DNA of 64,000 nt from Shewanella vesiculosa. Its GTDB lineage: Bacteria > Pseudomonadota > Gammaproteobacteria > Enterobacterales > Shewanellaceae. Where the stretch lies: contig NZ_CP073588.1 of NCBI RefSeq assembly GCF_021560015.1, positions 4,200,501 to 4,264,500 on the forward strand, in the 5' to 3' direction. Of the stretch, positions 38,793 through 47,280 are shown one piece after another (positions within the stretch are counted from its first letter, which is position 1; each line of letters opens with the position of its first letter). Under the pieces are notes generated by a model. That model ran no database searches and was not told the DNA's origin. It saw only the letters and a list, made by a program, of their open reading frames with translations. The translations under genes and the position numbers were made by a program.

Positions 38793-40619
38793 TCACTCAT
38801 TACGCGCAACTTTATGATCAATTACTTTAGGGTTTTTAGGATAGAAGTTATCTGCTTTACGATCGATATGGCTAAATTGACGGGTATTCTTGTAGGGCAG
38901 TTTCATGAAGCCTGAAATCCCATGACCTTGAATTTTATTGGCATGAGCGATAATACGATCTAAACAGGCCCGAAACGAAGCTTGTTTACGTGGATTTAAT
39001 AACCGTAAATAGCTATGAATTTTTAAGTGGTTTGGTAGCGCTTCAAAAATAATACAACCTGTGTGATGTATTTGGTTTAACCAGCCAAGTTCTGTCATGA
39101 TTTCAGCTGGTAGTTCTAAGTTTTCTTCTGGATCTTTTCCGTCTTCAAAATATGAATGCAGCCGAGATTTGTCTTCTAAAGTGGGCACATCACCGACTTC
39201 AAAAGGCATTTGCAGTTCACCGGTTATTTTATATTGGTGCTCAGTGCTTTTTCGCTCAAGATGCAAGGTATCTTTAGCATTGAAGAAACAAGCTTTAAAT
39301 ACTCCGATTCGTTTAATTCCCCGCGCCATAGTGACCATGTTATTCACCGCTAATATTAACGGTGCTTTGCTGTCGGGATCGTAAATGGCTAAATTGGAGT
39401 CAATAAATACCCCTGATTCTTGCCAATGGATCACGAGACCACCGACAATCGGATACTGTGCTAAACGGCCTACTGCAGCAATAAAGCCTTTTTCGGTATC
39501 AGCCATACCGGCCATAAAGTTACGATAATATTTATCCAGTTGCACATCATCCATTTTAGCAATGGGATCTTGAGTATTGTGCTCTTTTAAAAATGATTTT
39601 CGTGAACTATAACTCACGGTTTCAACCGTTTTTGAGCGCGGTTGGGCCCACACTGGAATGTCGGGGGTTAACGGCGGAGTCGATAATATCGGTAAATGCA
39701 TTCTATGGCTGTGACGCAGACTTTTGAGGAAATAATCACCAGCAAGATTGCGCCGTTCTACATCGTCACTGAGCATTGCATCGAGTGTTTTTGCCAGTTC
39801 TATGGGCAATCCTATGCTGGTGGCTGGAATGACTTTGGTGCCGAAACGACTGATTTGGCCTGACGCGAGTGCATACAGGGTTGCTGCTGCGCCTTGCTCG
39901 TCAAATCTTGGTGTTGATAATGCGCCACTCAGTTGCTCGTCACCAATAAAGTAAACATCTCCCATGCGAGCATTGGTATGCTGCTGATCGCTGGATAATA
40001 AGGACATAACATTGTCATCAACCGCGCGGTTGTGTTCATCTCGCTGAGCAAATACCGCAGACCCCCAATCGATTAATGATAGCTTGTCGGTTTCAATATC
40101 ATAAACTAAGTTCGATGGCTTAATATCGCCGTGTACTAGAGGCTTGCCTTTGCGCAGATAATATAAAATATTAGCTAATTGCCTGGCAATACTCACCACC
40201 ATTACAGGGGGTAAGGCACCTAATCGCTGACAAATTTTGTCTAAATCTTCGCCTTGAGCCCGCTCCATGACTAATATTCCCTGCTTACCTACGCGTTCAA
40301 ATTTAATTGCTCCAGGCACGTTAGGATGATGCACTTGGCTGAGCATATAGGCTTCTTCTTCCAGCCTATCTTGAACACTTTGGGGTAAATTTACTCTTGA
40401 GAATTTAAACACATGCGACTGGTTAAACTCATTGACTCCTGCAAACACAAAACCATAAGCGCCTTTACCAATAAATTCAATTTGTTGATATCCCAGCTTG
40501 CTAAGCTGTTGCTTACACAGACGAACCCAGGCTTTATGCTTACGGGCGTCATTAGCGCTTAGCAGGTAGATAGACTGCTCTTCGTTAATATAAAAGTGCT
40601 GCAGCTGCGGTGTTTGCAA
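38793..40619 (-). CDS. Hanks-type serine/threonine protein kinase with unknown C-terminal domain
   Basis: 608 residues. The kinase domain lies at about 45-310: glycine loop GKGAYGFVFAG (51-61), Lys72 in VFKFSR, catalytic HGDIKPSN (163-170) and metal-binding DWG (184-186). HGD and DWG replace the usual HRD and DFG, but all key catalytic residues are kept, so it should be active. The C-terminal ~270 residues (from KSFLKEHNTQDPIAKMDDVQ) resemble nothing I can name and have no membrane helix. The kinase is therefore cytoplasmic, unlike PknB-type kinases. No phosphatase partner is adjacent. Confidence 0.82.
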   Translation of the reverse strand: MQTPQLQHFYINEEQSIYLLSANDARKHKAWVRLCKQQLSKLGYQQIEFIGKGAYGFVFAGVNEFNQSHVFKFSRVNLPQSVQDRLEEEAYMLSQVHHPNVPGAIKFERVGKQGILVMERAQGEDLDKICQRLGALPPVMVVSIARQLANILYYLRKGKPLVHGDIKPSNLVYDIETDKLSLIDWGSAVFAQRDEHNRAVDDNVMSLLSSDQQHTNARMGDVYFIGDEQLSGALSTPRFDEQGAAATLYALASGQISRFGTKVIPATSIGLPIELAKTLDAMLSDDVERRNLAGDYFLKSLRHSHRMHLPILSTPPLTPDIPVWAQPRSKTVETVSYSSRKSFLKEHNTQDPIAKMDDVQLDKYYRNFMAGMADTEKGFIAAVGRLAQYPIVGGLVIHWQESGVFIDSNLAIYDPDSKAPLILAVNNMVTMARGIKRIGVFKACFFNAKDTLHLERKSTEHQYKITGELQMPFEVGDVPTLEDKSRLHSYFEDGKDPEENLELPAEIMTELGWLNQIHHTGCIIFEALPNHLKIHSYLRLLNPRKQASFRACLDRIIAHANKIQGHGISGFMKLPYKNTRQFSHIDRKADNFYPKNPKVIDHKVARNE

Positions 40620-40828
40620 AGGTTAGCCTCCATTGACTGTTAACTCATTAAACCTTGATTAACCTTACGACGGCAAGTGCTGGTTATTTAAAACATGCGA
40701 TTCCATTGATATATCAATAAAGTCTATTTAACCTTTTTAGCTGCAAATCACTCAAAGAGCCCATATCAGTCGCTATTTTTAACTGATTAACAGCGGCTTC
40801 CTATCTAAAAAAATCCGATATGTAAACC

Positions 40829-40842
40829 TTGACCTATATCAA
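40829..40842 (+). promoter_or_regulatory. FNR/EtrA-like site upstream of the Cys-rich gene
   Basis: TTGACCTATATCAA matches the FNR box TTGATNNNNATCAA at nine of ten fixed positions. It is centred about 74 bases before the start codon at 40910, which is compatible with activation under low oxygen. Confidence 0.5.
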
Positions 40843-40909
40843 ATCAAAATGAATCAACACTGGGTATTATGGTTGCAGCAGTTAATGAATGTTTTTTGTG
40901 AGAGGTTAT

Positions 40910-41257
40910 ATGCATAATATAAATAAAGCTGAATTAATTCAGTTGTTTAATTTTCCTCGGCAGCGAATTTTACAGTCTATGGAAGTGACCCATTGTCCGC
41001 ATGCGGTATTTTTTAATCAAAGTGATGAGCAATGCATAACATGTCATCAGGGTGAAGAATGTGTGTGGATTAATCATAATGATGAAATGGTCGCACTTGA
41101 GTTGAAGTCAATCGACGAATTAAAGCAGCAATTATTAATCGCAGTTGATTACATCGATTCTAATTTAAGCCCACACCATATGTCGCGAAGAAAGTGCCAA
41201 TGTGAAAACTGTCGTTGGTTAAGGCAAGTACAAATGACTCTAGACGGCAAAGCCTAG
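40910..41257 (+). CDS. Cysteine-rich small protein, unknown
   Basis: 115 residues starting at ATG 40910 (GAGAGG upstream; the ATG at 40889 lies before that site). It has Cys clusters: CPHA, CITCHQGEEC and CQCENC near the C-terminus. The spacing suggests one or two zinc or iron-sulfur sites. There are no haem CxxCH features with a signal peptide: the CITCH motif is present, but the protein lacks an export signal, so haem attachment is unlikely. An FNR-like site lies upstream. I do not recognise a family. Confidence 0.6.
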   Translation: MHNINKAELIQLFNFPRQRILQSMEVTHCPHAVFFNQSDEQCITCHQGEECVWINHNDEMVALELKSIDELKQQLLIAVDYIDSNLSPHHMSRRKCQCENCRWLRQVQMTLDGKA

Positions 41258-41355
41258 GTCGCATATTGCTAAATCAGTAACGGCAGTTGCATCCCTTTTT
41301 TTTAGTCTTTAAAGTAGCCTGCACAACACTAGCAACTTGACTGAAGAATAGCATT

Positions 41356-42015
41356 ATGGAACCCAGCTTTTGGCATGAAAAATGGCAATTACAACAAATC
41401 GGTTTTCATTTAAACCAAGTGAACCCATTTTTAGTAAAATATTGGCCGCATTTGGGCTTACCTGAAAATAGTGAGGTGTTTGTTCCTTTATGTGGTAAAT
41501 CGTTAGATATGTTTTATTTGGCCGAACAGCGTCATACGGTGTTAGGCTGTGAATTAAGCTTAATCGCGGTAAAAGATTTTTTTACTGATAACGATATAGT
41601 GTATCAAGAGTCTCGTATTAATGATCACGCGGTATTCTCTGCCGAGCAAGTGACCTTATATCAAGGTGATATTTTTACTCTACCTTCCCAATTAACATCA
41701 TCGATTAGCGGCTTTTATGATCGCGCGGCACTGATTGCTTGGCCTGAAGAAATGCGCCAACAGTATGTTCATACACTAGCGGCACTAGTGCCTGCTGATG
41801 TTAGTGGTTTACTCATTACCCTTGATTACCCACAAGAAACCCTAAAAGGACCACCGTTTGCTGTGAGTCCAACCTGGATTGAAACCTACTTAACAGCTTA
41901 TTTTACGGTCGAATTACTTGAGTGTGCTGACGTGTTGGCCGATAACTCTAGGTTTGTTTATAAACAGGTGCCTTGGCTTAATGAAGCTGTGTATAAATTG
42001 ACTCGAAAATCATAA
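41356..42015 (+). CDS. tpm: Thiopurine S-methyltransferase
   Basis: 219 residues of the TPMT family. The features are MEPSFWHEKWQLQQIGFH, the SAM-binding VFVPLCGKSLDMFYLAEQ, and DRAALIAWPEEMRQQYV. Bacterial Tpm proteins transfer methyl groups from SAM to thiopurines and to selenium or tellurium compounds, and can give resistance to those oxyanions. The protein is cytoplasmic. It is a single gene with its own terminator. Confidence 0.92.
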   Translation: MEPSFWHEKWQLQQIGFHLNQVNPFLVKYWPHLGLPENSEVFVPLCGKSLDMFYLAEQRHTVLGCELSLIAVKDFFTDNDIVYQESRINDHAVFSAEQVTLYQGDIFTLPSQLTSSISGFYDRAALIAWPEEMRQQYVHTLAALVPADVSGLLITLDYPQETLKGPPFAVSPTWIETYLTAYFTVELLECADVLADNSRFVYKQVPWLNEAVYKLTRKS

Positions 42016-42025
42016 CAATGCCCCC

Positions 42026-42057
42026 AAAAACCTACCGATATACTCTGTAGGTTTTTT
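42026..42057 (+). terminator. Rho-independent terminator of tpm
   Basis: AAAAACCTAC pairs with GTAGGTTTTT and is followed by further T. Confidence 0.85.
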
Positions 42058-42088
42058 AGGTTCAATAGTTTGTTAAGCCATTGTAGTG

Positions 42089-42111
42089 GAGAGCATAAGG
42101 ATTATGCTCTC
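42089..42111. repeat. Perfect 10-bp hairpin, no T run
   Basis: GAGAGCATAA pairs with TTATGCTCTC around GGA. It lies about 30 bases beyond the tpm terminator. Its role is unclear. Confidence 0.5.
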
Positions 42112-42119
42112 AGCGTTAT

Positions 42120-42248
42120 CTATGGACACAAATCGATTTCAGCGTCGGCATAAATTGCCGCAAAATGTGCCAGCTCACGGACCGAGTCTAGCTGTACAGG
42201 TAGAGTAAGAGCATAACTAAGGCCAAACCAAGGGTTAATAGTAACAGG
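42120..42248 (-). other. Start-less open stretch, possible gene remnant
   Basis: The minus strand reads 42 codons with coding-like composition and then TAG (42122-42120). It includes VQLDSVRELAHFAAIYADAE followed by IDLCP. It has no start codon and a stop immediately upstream. The sequence weakly recalls HPr-like small proteins. It may be the decayed end of a gene, or chance. Confidence 0.2.
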
Positions 42249-42300
42249 CTAAGTCAGCTATTTTCTGTAGGCTACCACATGAATAATCAAAGGATCCGCA

Positions 42301-43434
42301 ATGAACTTCAGTGATAAACCTGACCGCAGATGGTCAAAAGCCCATAAATGGGAAAAATACAAAGGTACAGATATATTGCCTATGTGGATTGCTGATACTG
42401 AGTTTCGCTGTGCAGAACCTATTTTGTCTGCCTTACATCAGCGCATTGATGATGGCCTTTTCGGTTATACCTCACCGGCTCACGATACCGATGCCTGTGA
42501 GGCCGTTGTGGCGTGGTGTCAACGTCAATATAACTGGAAGATTGATCCCAGTTGGCTAGTGTGGACTCCGGGTGTAGTGCCGGCGTTTAATGTGGCTATA
42601 AAAGCATATTGCCAAGCAGGGGATACGGTTATCGTACAAACACCCAATTATCCTCCTATATTAGCTGCAGCGGGTATTAATCATCTCAACCGAACCTGTA
42701 TAGGCTCGATAAAAGTGGCAGGGCGCTGGACACTCGATTTTAGTGCTTTAGAAGCGGCGGCCGCGGATCCTAAAGCCAGCTTATTTATTATGTGTAATCC
42801 AATGAATCCGCTTGGAACAGTCTTAAACCAAGCAGAACTCGACACAATTGCAGCAATATGCACAAAGCATGGCGTCATGCTGTGTTCGGATGAAATACAC
42901 TGTGATTTAATTTTAGATGACGTGCCACATTTACCCGCCAGTGCGCACCCAGAGTTGGCTGAGCATTCAGTGACATTGATGGCCGCGAGTAAAACCTTCA
43001 ATATTGCGGGATTAGGTACGTCTTTTGCTATTATTCCCAACGCAAAATTAAGAGCCGCCTTTAACCATGCCGCCCGTGGAATTATGCCATCGGTCACTGT
43101 GACAGGCCTTACTGCCACCAATGCAGCCTTCAGACATTGTGATGAGTGGCATCAACAACAAGTGGCTTATTTAACAGAAAATCGCGATTATTTAGTCACT
43201 GAAATTAACAAAATCGACGGTTTAAAAGCTATCGCACCCGCGGCGACTTTTTTACTCTGGGTTGATGCCAGCGGGTTGCAAGTTACCGATACGCAAGCCT
43301 GGTGTGAAGCCAAAGGTGTCGGCCCATCAGCGGGCAAAGACTTTGGTGATAAAGACTGTTTTCGCTTGAACTTCGGCTGTTCACGAGATTATTTAGTCGA
43401 AGCCATTAAAAAACTGCAGGGCAGAGACGTTTAA
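42301..43434 (+). CDS. ovoB: PLP-dependent C-S lyase, MalY/PatB family; probable ovothiol lyase OvoB
   Basis: 377 residues, fold-type I PLP enzyme. The segments DILPMWIADTEF and GLFGYTSP mark the MalY/PatB branch. NPMNPLG and SDEIHCDLI precede the PLP Lys in AASKTFNIAG, and the C-terminal Arg is in FRLNFGCSR. On sequence alone it is a cysteine-S-conjugate beta-lyase. Directly downstream (118 bases) is ovoA, whose sulfoxide product needs a PLP beta-lyase (OvoB in Erwinia) to give 5-thiohistidine. I therefore infer that it is OvoB. Confidence 0.75.
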   Translation: MNFSDKPDRRWSKAHKWEKYKGTDILPMWIADTEFRCAEPILSALHQRIDDGLFGYTSPAHDTDACEAVVAWCQRQYNWKIDPSWLVWTPGVVPAFNVAIKAYCQAGDTVIVQTPNYPPILAAAGINHLNRTCIGSIKVAGRWTLDFSALEAAAADPKASLFIMCNPMNPLGTVLNQAELDTIAAICTKHGVMLCSDEIHCDLILDDVPHLPASAHPELAEHSVTLMAASKTFNIAGLGTSFAIIPNAKLRAAFNHAARGIMPSVTVTGLTATNAAFRHCDEWHQQQVAYLTENRDYLVTEINKIDGLKAIAPAATFLLWVDASGLQVTDTQAWCEAKGVGPSAGKDFGDKDCFRLNFGCSRDYLVEAIKKLQGRDV

Positions 43435-43552
43435 CCGCCGGCAAAACTTTTGTTTTTTACGGGTAATATCAATATAAAGTAAAAAAATTGACCCTTCATC
43501 CAGTAGTTACTCGTATAAATGTAGAATAAGAATTAAGGGAACGTGTTCCACG

Positions 43553-45715
43553 ATGACATTACCTATACAAAACGCTCAAGAAATGGCTAAACGATCGACA
43601 ACGTTTGTTGACTCTGGAGCATTGCGCAGAACCCCTAAACTCAACAGTGGCACCGTGGATGATAAGCGCCAAGAAATAGCGCTTTACTTCACCAACACCT
43701 TTGATACCTATACGCAACTGTTTGATTGTTTGCGCGATGATGCCGGTTTTTATCAAAAACCTATCCCCTTGCGCCACCCGCTTATTTTCTATCTTGGGCA
43801 TACGGCCACTTTTTTCATCAACAAGCTACTATTGGCAAAGCTGATACCTGATAGGATTAATCCTCATATGGAATCAATTTTTGCGGTGGGTGTTGATGAA
43901 ATGAGCTGGGATGATCTGTCTGAAGACAGTTATGACTGGCCCAGTGTTGCTGCGGTAAAAGACTATCGCGCTAAAGTACGTGCCACAGTATTAACATTAA
44001 TTGATACCTTGGACCTGGTGCTACCCATTGATTGGGACAACACTTGGTGGCCTATCGTCATGGGTATTGAGCATGAGCGTATCCACCTTGAGACGTCATC
44101 GGTACTCATTCGCCAACATGAATTAGCCAAAGTCCAGCCATTACCTCAATGGCAAGCTTGCAAAGATACTGGCCAAGCTCCAAAAAATAAACTTATCAGC
44201 GTTGCCGCTGGCTCAGTAAATCTTGGCAAATCACTTGATAGTGCCTTCTATGGCTGGGACAACGAATATGGCCAACATCAGGCAGAGGTCGCTGAATTTA
44301 AAGCCAGCCAATATTTAGTCAGTAATCAGGAGTTTCTCGAGTTTGTTGAGGACGGTGGATATGAGCAAAATCGTTTCTGGAGCGATGAAGGCCTTGCTTG
44401 GCGGCAATTTACTGAGGCGAAACACCCAGCATTTTGGCGTTGGCATAATGGCTGGTATTTGCGCTTGATGACGGAAGAAGTTGATATGGCTTGGGACTGG
44501 CCTGCTGAAGTTAACTACCATGAAGCGAAAGCGTTTTGTGAATGGAAAACAGTAGTAACCGGGCAACAAATTCGCATGCCAACTGAAGACGAATGGTATC
44601 GCTTGTGTGCACAAGCGGGCGTCGAAGAGTTGGGGAATAGTGCCGCCAATGCTAACTTGCATCTTGACCATTTTGCCTCATGCTGCCCGGTAACGCGCTA
44701 TCAACATGGTAATTGGTTTGATGTGGTGGGCAATGTATGGCAATGGACCGAAACGCCGATTTACCCGTTCGATAACTTTAAAGTACACCCATTGTATGAC
44801 GATTTCACCACGCCAACTTTTGATGGTAAACACAACCTGATCAAAGGTGGTTCATGGATTTCAAGTGGCAACGAAACACGCCTTAGTGCACGTTATGCAT
44901 TTAGGCGTCACTTTTTGCAGCACGCAGGATTTCGCTATATTGCCTCTGAAGTGGAGGCAACGTCTCATAAGGCTTACTACGAAAGTGACCAGTTGCTGTC
45001 AGAATATGCAGAGTTTCACTTTGGTGACACCTGGTATGGCGTAGATAATTTCCCTAAAGCCTTAGCTGATATTGCACTTGAGGCAATGAAGGGTAAACCC
45101 ACTGTTAAAGCCCTTGATCTAGGCTGTGCCTGTGGCCGAGCAAGTTTTGAGTTGGCGCGTCAGTTCGATGAAGTAGACGGTATTGATTTCTCTGCAAACT
45201 TTACTCGCCTAGCGGCTAAAATGGCACAGCAAGGCGCAGTGCGTTATGCCCGAGCGGAAGAAGGCGAATTAGTGAGCTATCATACTCGAACCCTGCAAGA
45301 ACTAGGGTTGGAAGCTTATGCAAACCGTGTCGCATTTCATCAAGGTGATGCCTGTAACCTCAAACCCCAATTCACTGCTTATGATTTAGTGCTAGCAGCT
45401 AATTTGATTGATAGGCTCTACCAGCCAAGCCGTTTTCTGGCGGATATGGCACAGCGCATCAATGATGGCGGTTTGCTTATTATTGCATCGCCTTACACTT
45501 GGCTGGAAGAACATACACCCAAGGCAGAATGGATAGGGGGTTTCAAAAAAGATGGTGAAAACTACAGCACGTTAGATGGCTTGAAAGATCAACTATCAAG
45601 CCACTTTAAGTTGATCGGTGAGCCGCGCAAAGTGCCGTTTGTGATCCGTGAAACTCAGCACAAGTTTCAGCATACCTTGTCTGAACTTACGGTTTGGGAG
45701 CGCTTGCCACGCTGA
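43553..45715 (+). CDS. ovoA: Ovothiol biosynthesis enzyme OvoA (5-histidylcysteine sulfoxide synthase / methyltransferase)
   Basis: 720 residues with all three OvoA domains: N-terminal DinB-like iron domain with the ligand set His83 (LGHTATF) and HERIHLE (His174, His178, Glu180); FGE/sulfatase-modifying domain (about 210-465) ending GGSWISSGNETRLSARYAFR; and a C-terminal SAM methyltransferase (from about 515) with LDLGCACGRASFELA. OvoA joins Cys to the imidazole of His using O2. After C-S cleavage its methyltransferase domain makes ovothiol A, a strong antioxidant thiol. Its last 29 bases overlap the convergent ADP-ribosylglycohydrolase gene. Confidence 0.93.
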   Translation: MTLPIQNAQEMAKRSTTFVDSGALRRTPKLNSGTVDDKRQEIALYFTNTFDTYTQLFDCLRDDAGFYQKPIPLRHPLIFYLGHTATFFINKLLLAKLIPDRINPHMESIFAVGVDEMSWDDLSEDSYDWPSVAAVKDYRAKVRATVLTLIDTLDLVLPIDWDNTWWPIVMGIEHERIHLETSSVLIRQHELAKVQPLPQWQACKDTGQAPKNKLISVAAGSVNLGKSLDSAFYGWDNEYGQHQAEVAEFKASQYLVSNQEFLEFVEDGGYEQNRFWSDEGLAWRQFTEAKHPAFWRWHNGWYLRLMTEEVDMAWDWPAEVNYHEAKAFCEWKTVVTGQQIRMPTEDEWYRLCAQAGVEELGNSAANANLHLDHFASCCPVTRYQHGNWFDVVGNVWQWTETPIYPFDNFKVHPLYDDFTTPTFDGKHNLIKGGSWISSGNETRLSARYAFRRHFLQHAGFRYIASEVEATSHKAYYESDQLLSEYAEFHFGDTWYGVDNFPKALADIALEAMKGKPTVKALDLGCACGRASFELARQFDEVDGIDFSANFTRLAAKMAQQGAVRYARAEEGELVSYHTRTLQELGLEAYANRVAFHQGDACNLKPQFTAYDLVLAANLIDRLYQPSRFLADMAQRINDGGLLIIASPYTWLEEHTPKAEWIGGFKKDGENYSTLDGLKDQLSSHFKLIGEPRKVPFVIRETQHKFQHTLSELTVWERLPR

Positions 45716-46820
45716 TAAGCGCCTCAATTTCCTCAGCAATCAATTTGTGGTCTACCAGTTGTTCAAACCAACTGGTGGCCACAATATCGCTTTGCAATCC
45801 AAGCAAGGTTCCCAGCACTATGCCGCGATGTACGTTGTCGCCGCCTAAGTTAGTATTCACTCGCAGTGCTTGCCAAGGATCATGTTGGTATTTACAGGCC
45901 AGATACAAGACCACAGGCCAAGAATCTGAAATATAACATGCCCTTGAAAACACTTGGCCGACGACCTGATTGTCGGGCACGTTACGTTTTAACAGGCCAG
46001 CTAAATGAGTACTCGTTAAGCCTTTACTTGCTTCAAGTAAAAGTGCTTTCGCGCTGGCCTCATCGGGCCCTTCCATCAGAGCACACAAGAGTTGTACGTA
46101 GCTATCACACACCTGCATTAAGGATTCATCAGGATGGGTTAAGGCCAGATGCGCTCGGCAGGTAATCTTTATTTCGGCTTCGCTTATGCCCTTAAGTCGT
46201 TCTGAAAACACCAAAGGCGCTATGGTCACCAATGCACCAATGGATGCGGTGTCGTGAGTTATCATGCCACAATTTTCAGGCTTGCGTCCCTGTGCCAAGT
46301 TAGCAAAAAATCCTCTATGGTAGGACTCTGCATAAGTATCGGGATGAGCGGCGGGAGTCATTGTCATAAAGTCAATATAGTCATTAACAAATGCTTGTCG
46401 GTCGTAGCGTTGTGGCGTACTCGCCAGAGTGCGCATCAGTACGCGAGCGCAATGGGCGTTAAGGGTATTTTCTCCCGCCTGCATGCCTTGATGATAATGC
46501 ACATTCGGTCTGTCCCAAAACTGCGCCTTATCTTTTAAAATAATATCGCCTATTACTTGCGGCGGCTGATCGTGAGCTGCATGTCCCTTAGACGACCGAT
46601 CATTGGATTGTCGCCCTCCTTTGTGTTTTGAGTGCAATGACATAATAGATGAAGGGTGAAACTCAGGTGCAGCTTCAAAGCGCTGAATACCACCAGTAAA
46701 AGCACGCTCGATTTCCATTGGTTGATAATACCAATGCACTGGCATGGCTAAAGCATCAGCAATAAAGCTTGTTTTAAGTGCCCAGGTAACGCGAAGTGGC
46801 TGAGAAGAGTTGTGATTCAT
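45687..46820 (-). CDS. ADP-ribosylglycohydrolase (DraG) family protein
   Basis: About 377 residues starting at ATG 46820 (AGAGGC seven bases upstream; the frame is open to 46901 but has no ribosome site there). Family segments are IADALAMPVHWYY at the N-terminus, HDTASIGALVTIAPLVF in the middle, and NTNLGGDNVHRGIVLGTLLG, the Asp-rich metal site, near the C-terminus. DraG-like enzymes remove ADP-ribose from proteins or small molecules using two Mg2+. The target is unknown. It overlaps the 3' end of ovoA tail to tail and is preceded by an 11-base tandem repeat. Confidence 0.82.
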   Translation of the reverse strand: MNHNSSQPLRVTWALKTSFIADALAMPVHWYYQPMEIERAFTGGIQRFEAAPEFHPSSIMSLHSKHKGGRQSNDRSSKGHAAHDQPPQVIGDIILKDKAQFWDRPNVHYHQGMQAGENTLNAHCARVLMRTLASTPQRYDRQAFVNDYIDFMTMTPAAHPDTYAESYHRGFFANLAQGRKPENCGMITHDTASIGALVTIAPLVFSERLKGISEAEIKITCRAHLALTHPDESLMQVCDSYVQLLCALMEGPDEASAKALLLEASKGLTSTHLAGLLKRNVPDNQVVGQVFSRACYISDSWPVVLYLACKYQHDPWQALRVNTNLGGDNVHRGIVLGTLLGLQSDIVATSWFEQLVDHKLIAEEIEALISVASAPKP

Positions 46821-46877
46821 GGTAATGCCTCTTTCACATGGTATAAAAGCACTCGCATCTAGATTAGATACAGCAAC

Positions 46878-46930
46878 AATGGATAACCAATGGATAACCA
46901 ATGGATAACCAATGGGTAACCAATGGATAA
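46878..46930. repeat. 11-base tandem repeat, about 4.8 copies, before the DraG-like gene
   Basis: AATGGATAACC is repeated at 46878, 46889, 46900 and 46911 (one G for A), with a partial copy at 46922. The period is close to one turn of DNA. The array lies 58 bases upstream of the DraG-family start codon on the minus strand. Confidence 0.9.
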
Positions 46931-47280
46931 TTTTTACGATGTGAATATTGATTAAAAACGTCTGTGTTTATATTTGATACGTGATTTATACAAAACTAGA
47001 CGTTTTTTTAAGGCAATAGGTTAAATTTATTTCGTAAGCATAATCTTCACCCCGACAAGTACAACCGCTTTTTGAGTGTGTGGAAGATATAGAGGACGTA
47101 ACAGATTATGTACAGCAATCTATGATGATATATCTGTTGATTCGGCTTTTGCTTCGGGGCTAAACCATTGCTGCTAAAAGATGAAAGGTTTATTTTTGAT
47201 ATCCTGCTTGTTTATAGTTTACCCAATTATCTGTACTGATATACTCAGCTTTATCTCAATTGTTACCATAATGTGTGCCA
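46931..47280. other. Gene-free region between DraG-like and nhaC-like genes
   Basis: 350 bases with no supported gene on either strand. It must hold the nhaC-like promoter. I cannot identify it confidently. Confidence 0.45.

Noticed and set aside
46878..46930. Possible CRISPR array
   Set aside because: The units are 11 bases, directly abutting, with no spacers. It is a simple tandem repeat, and no cas genes are present.
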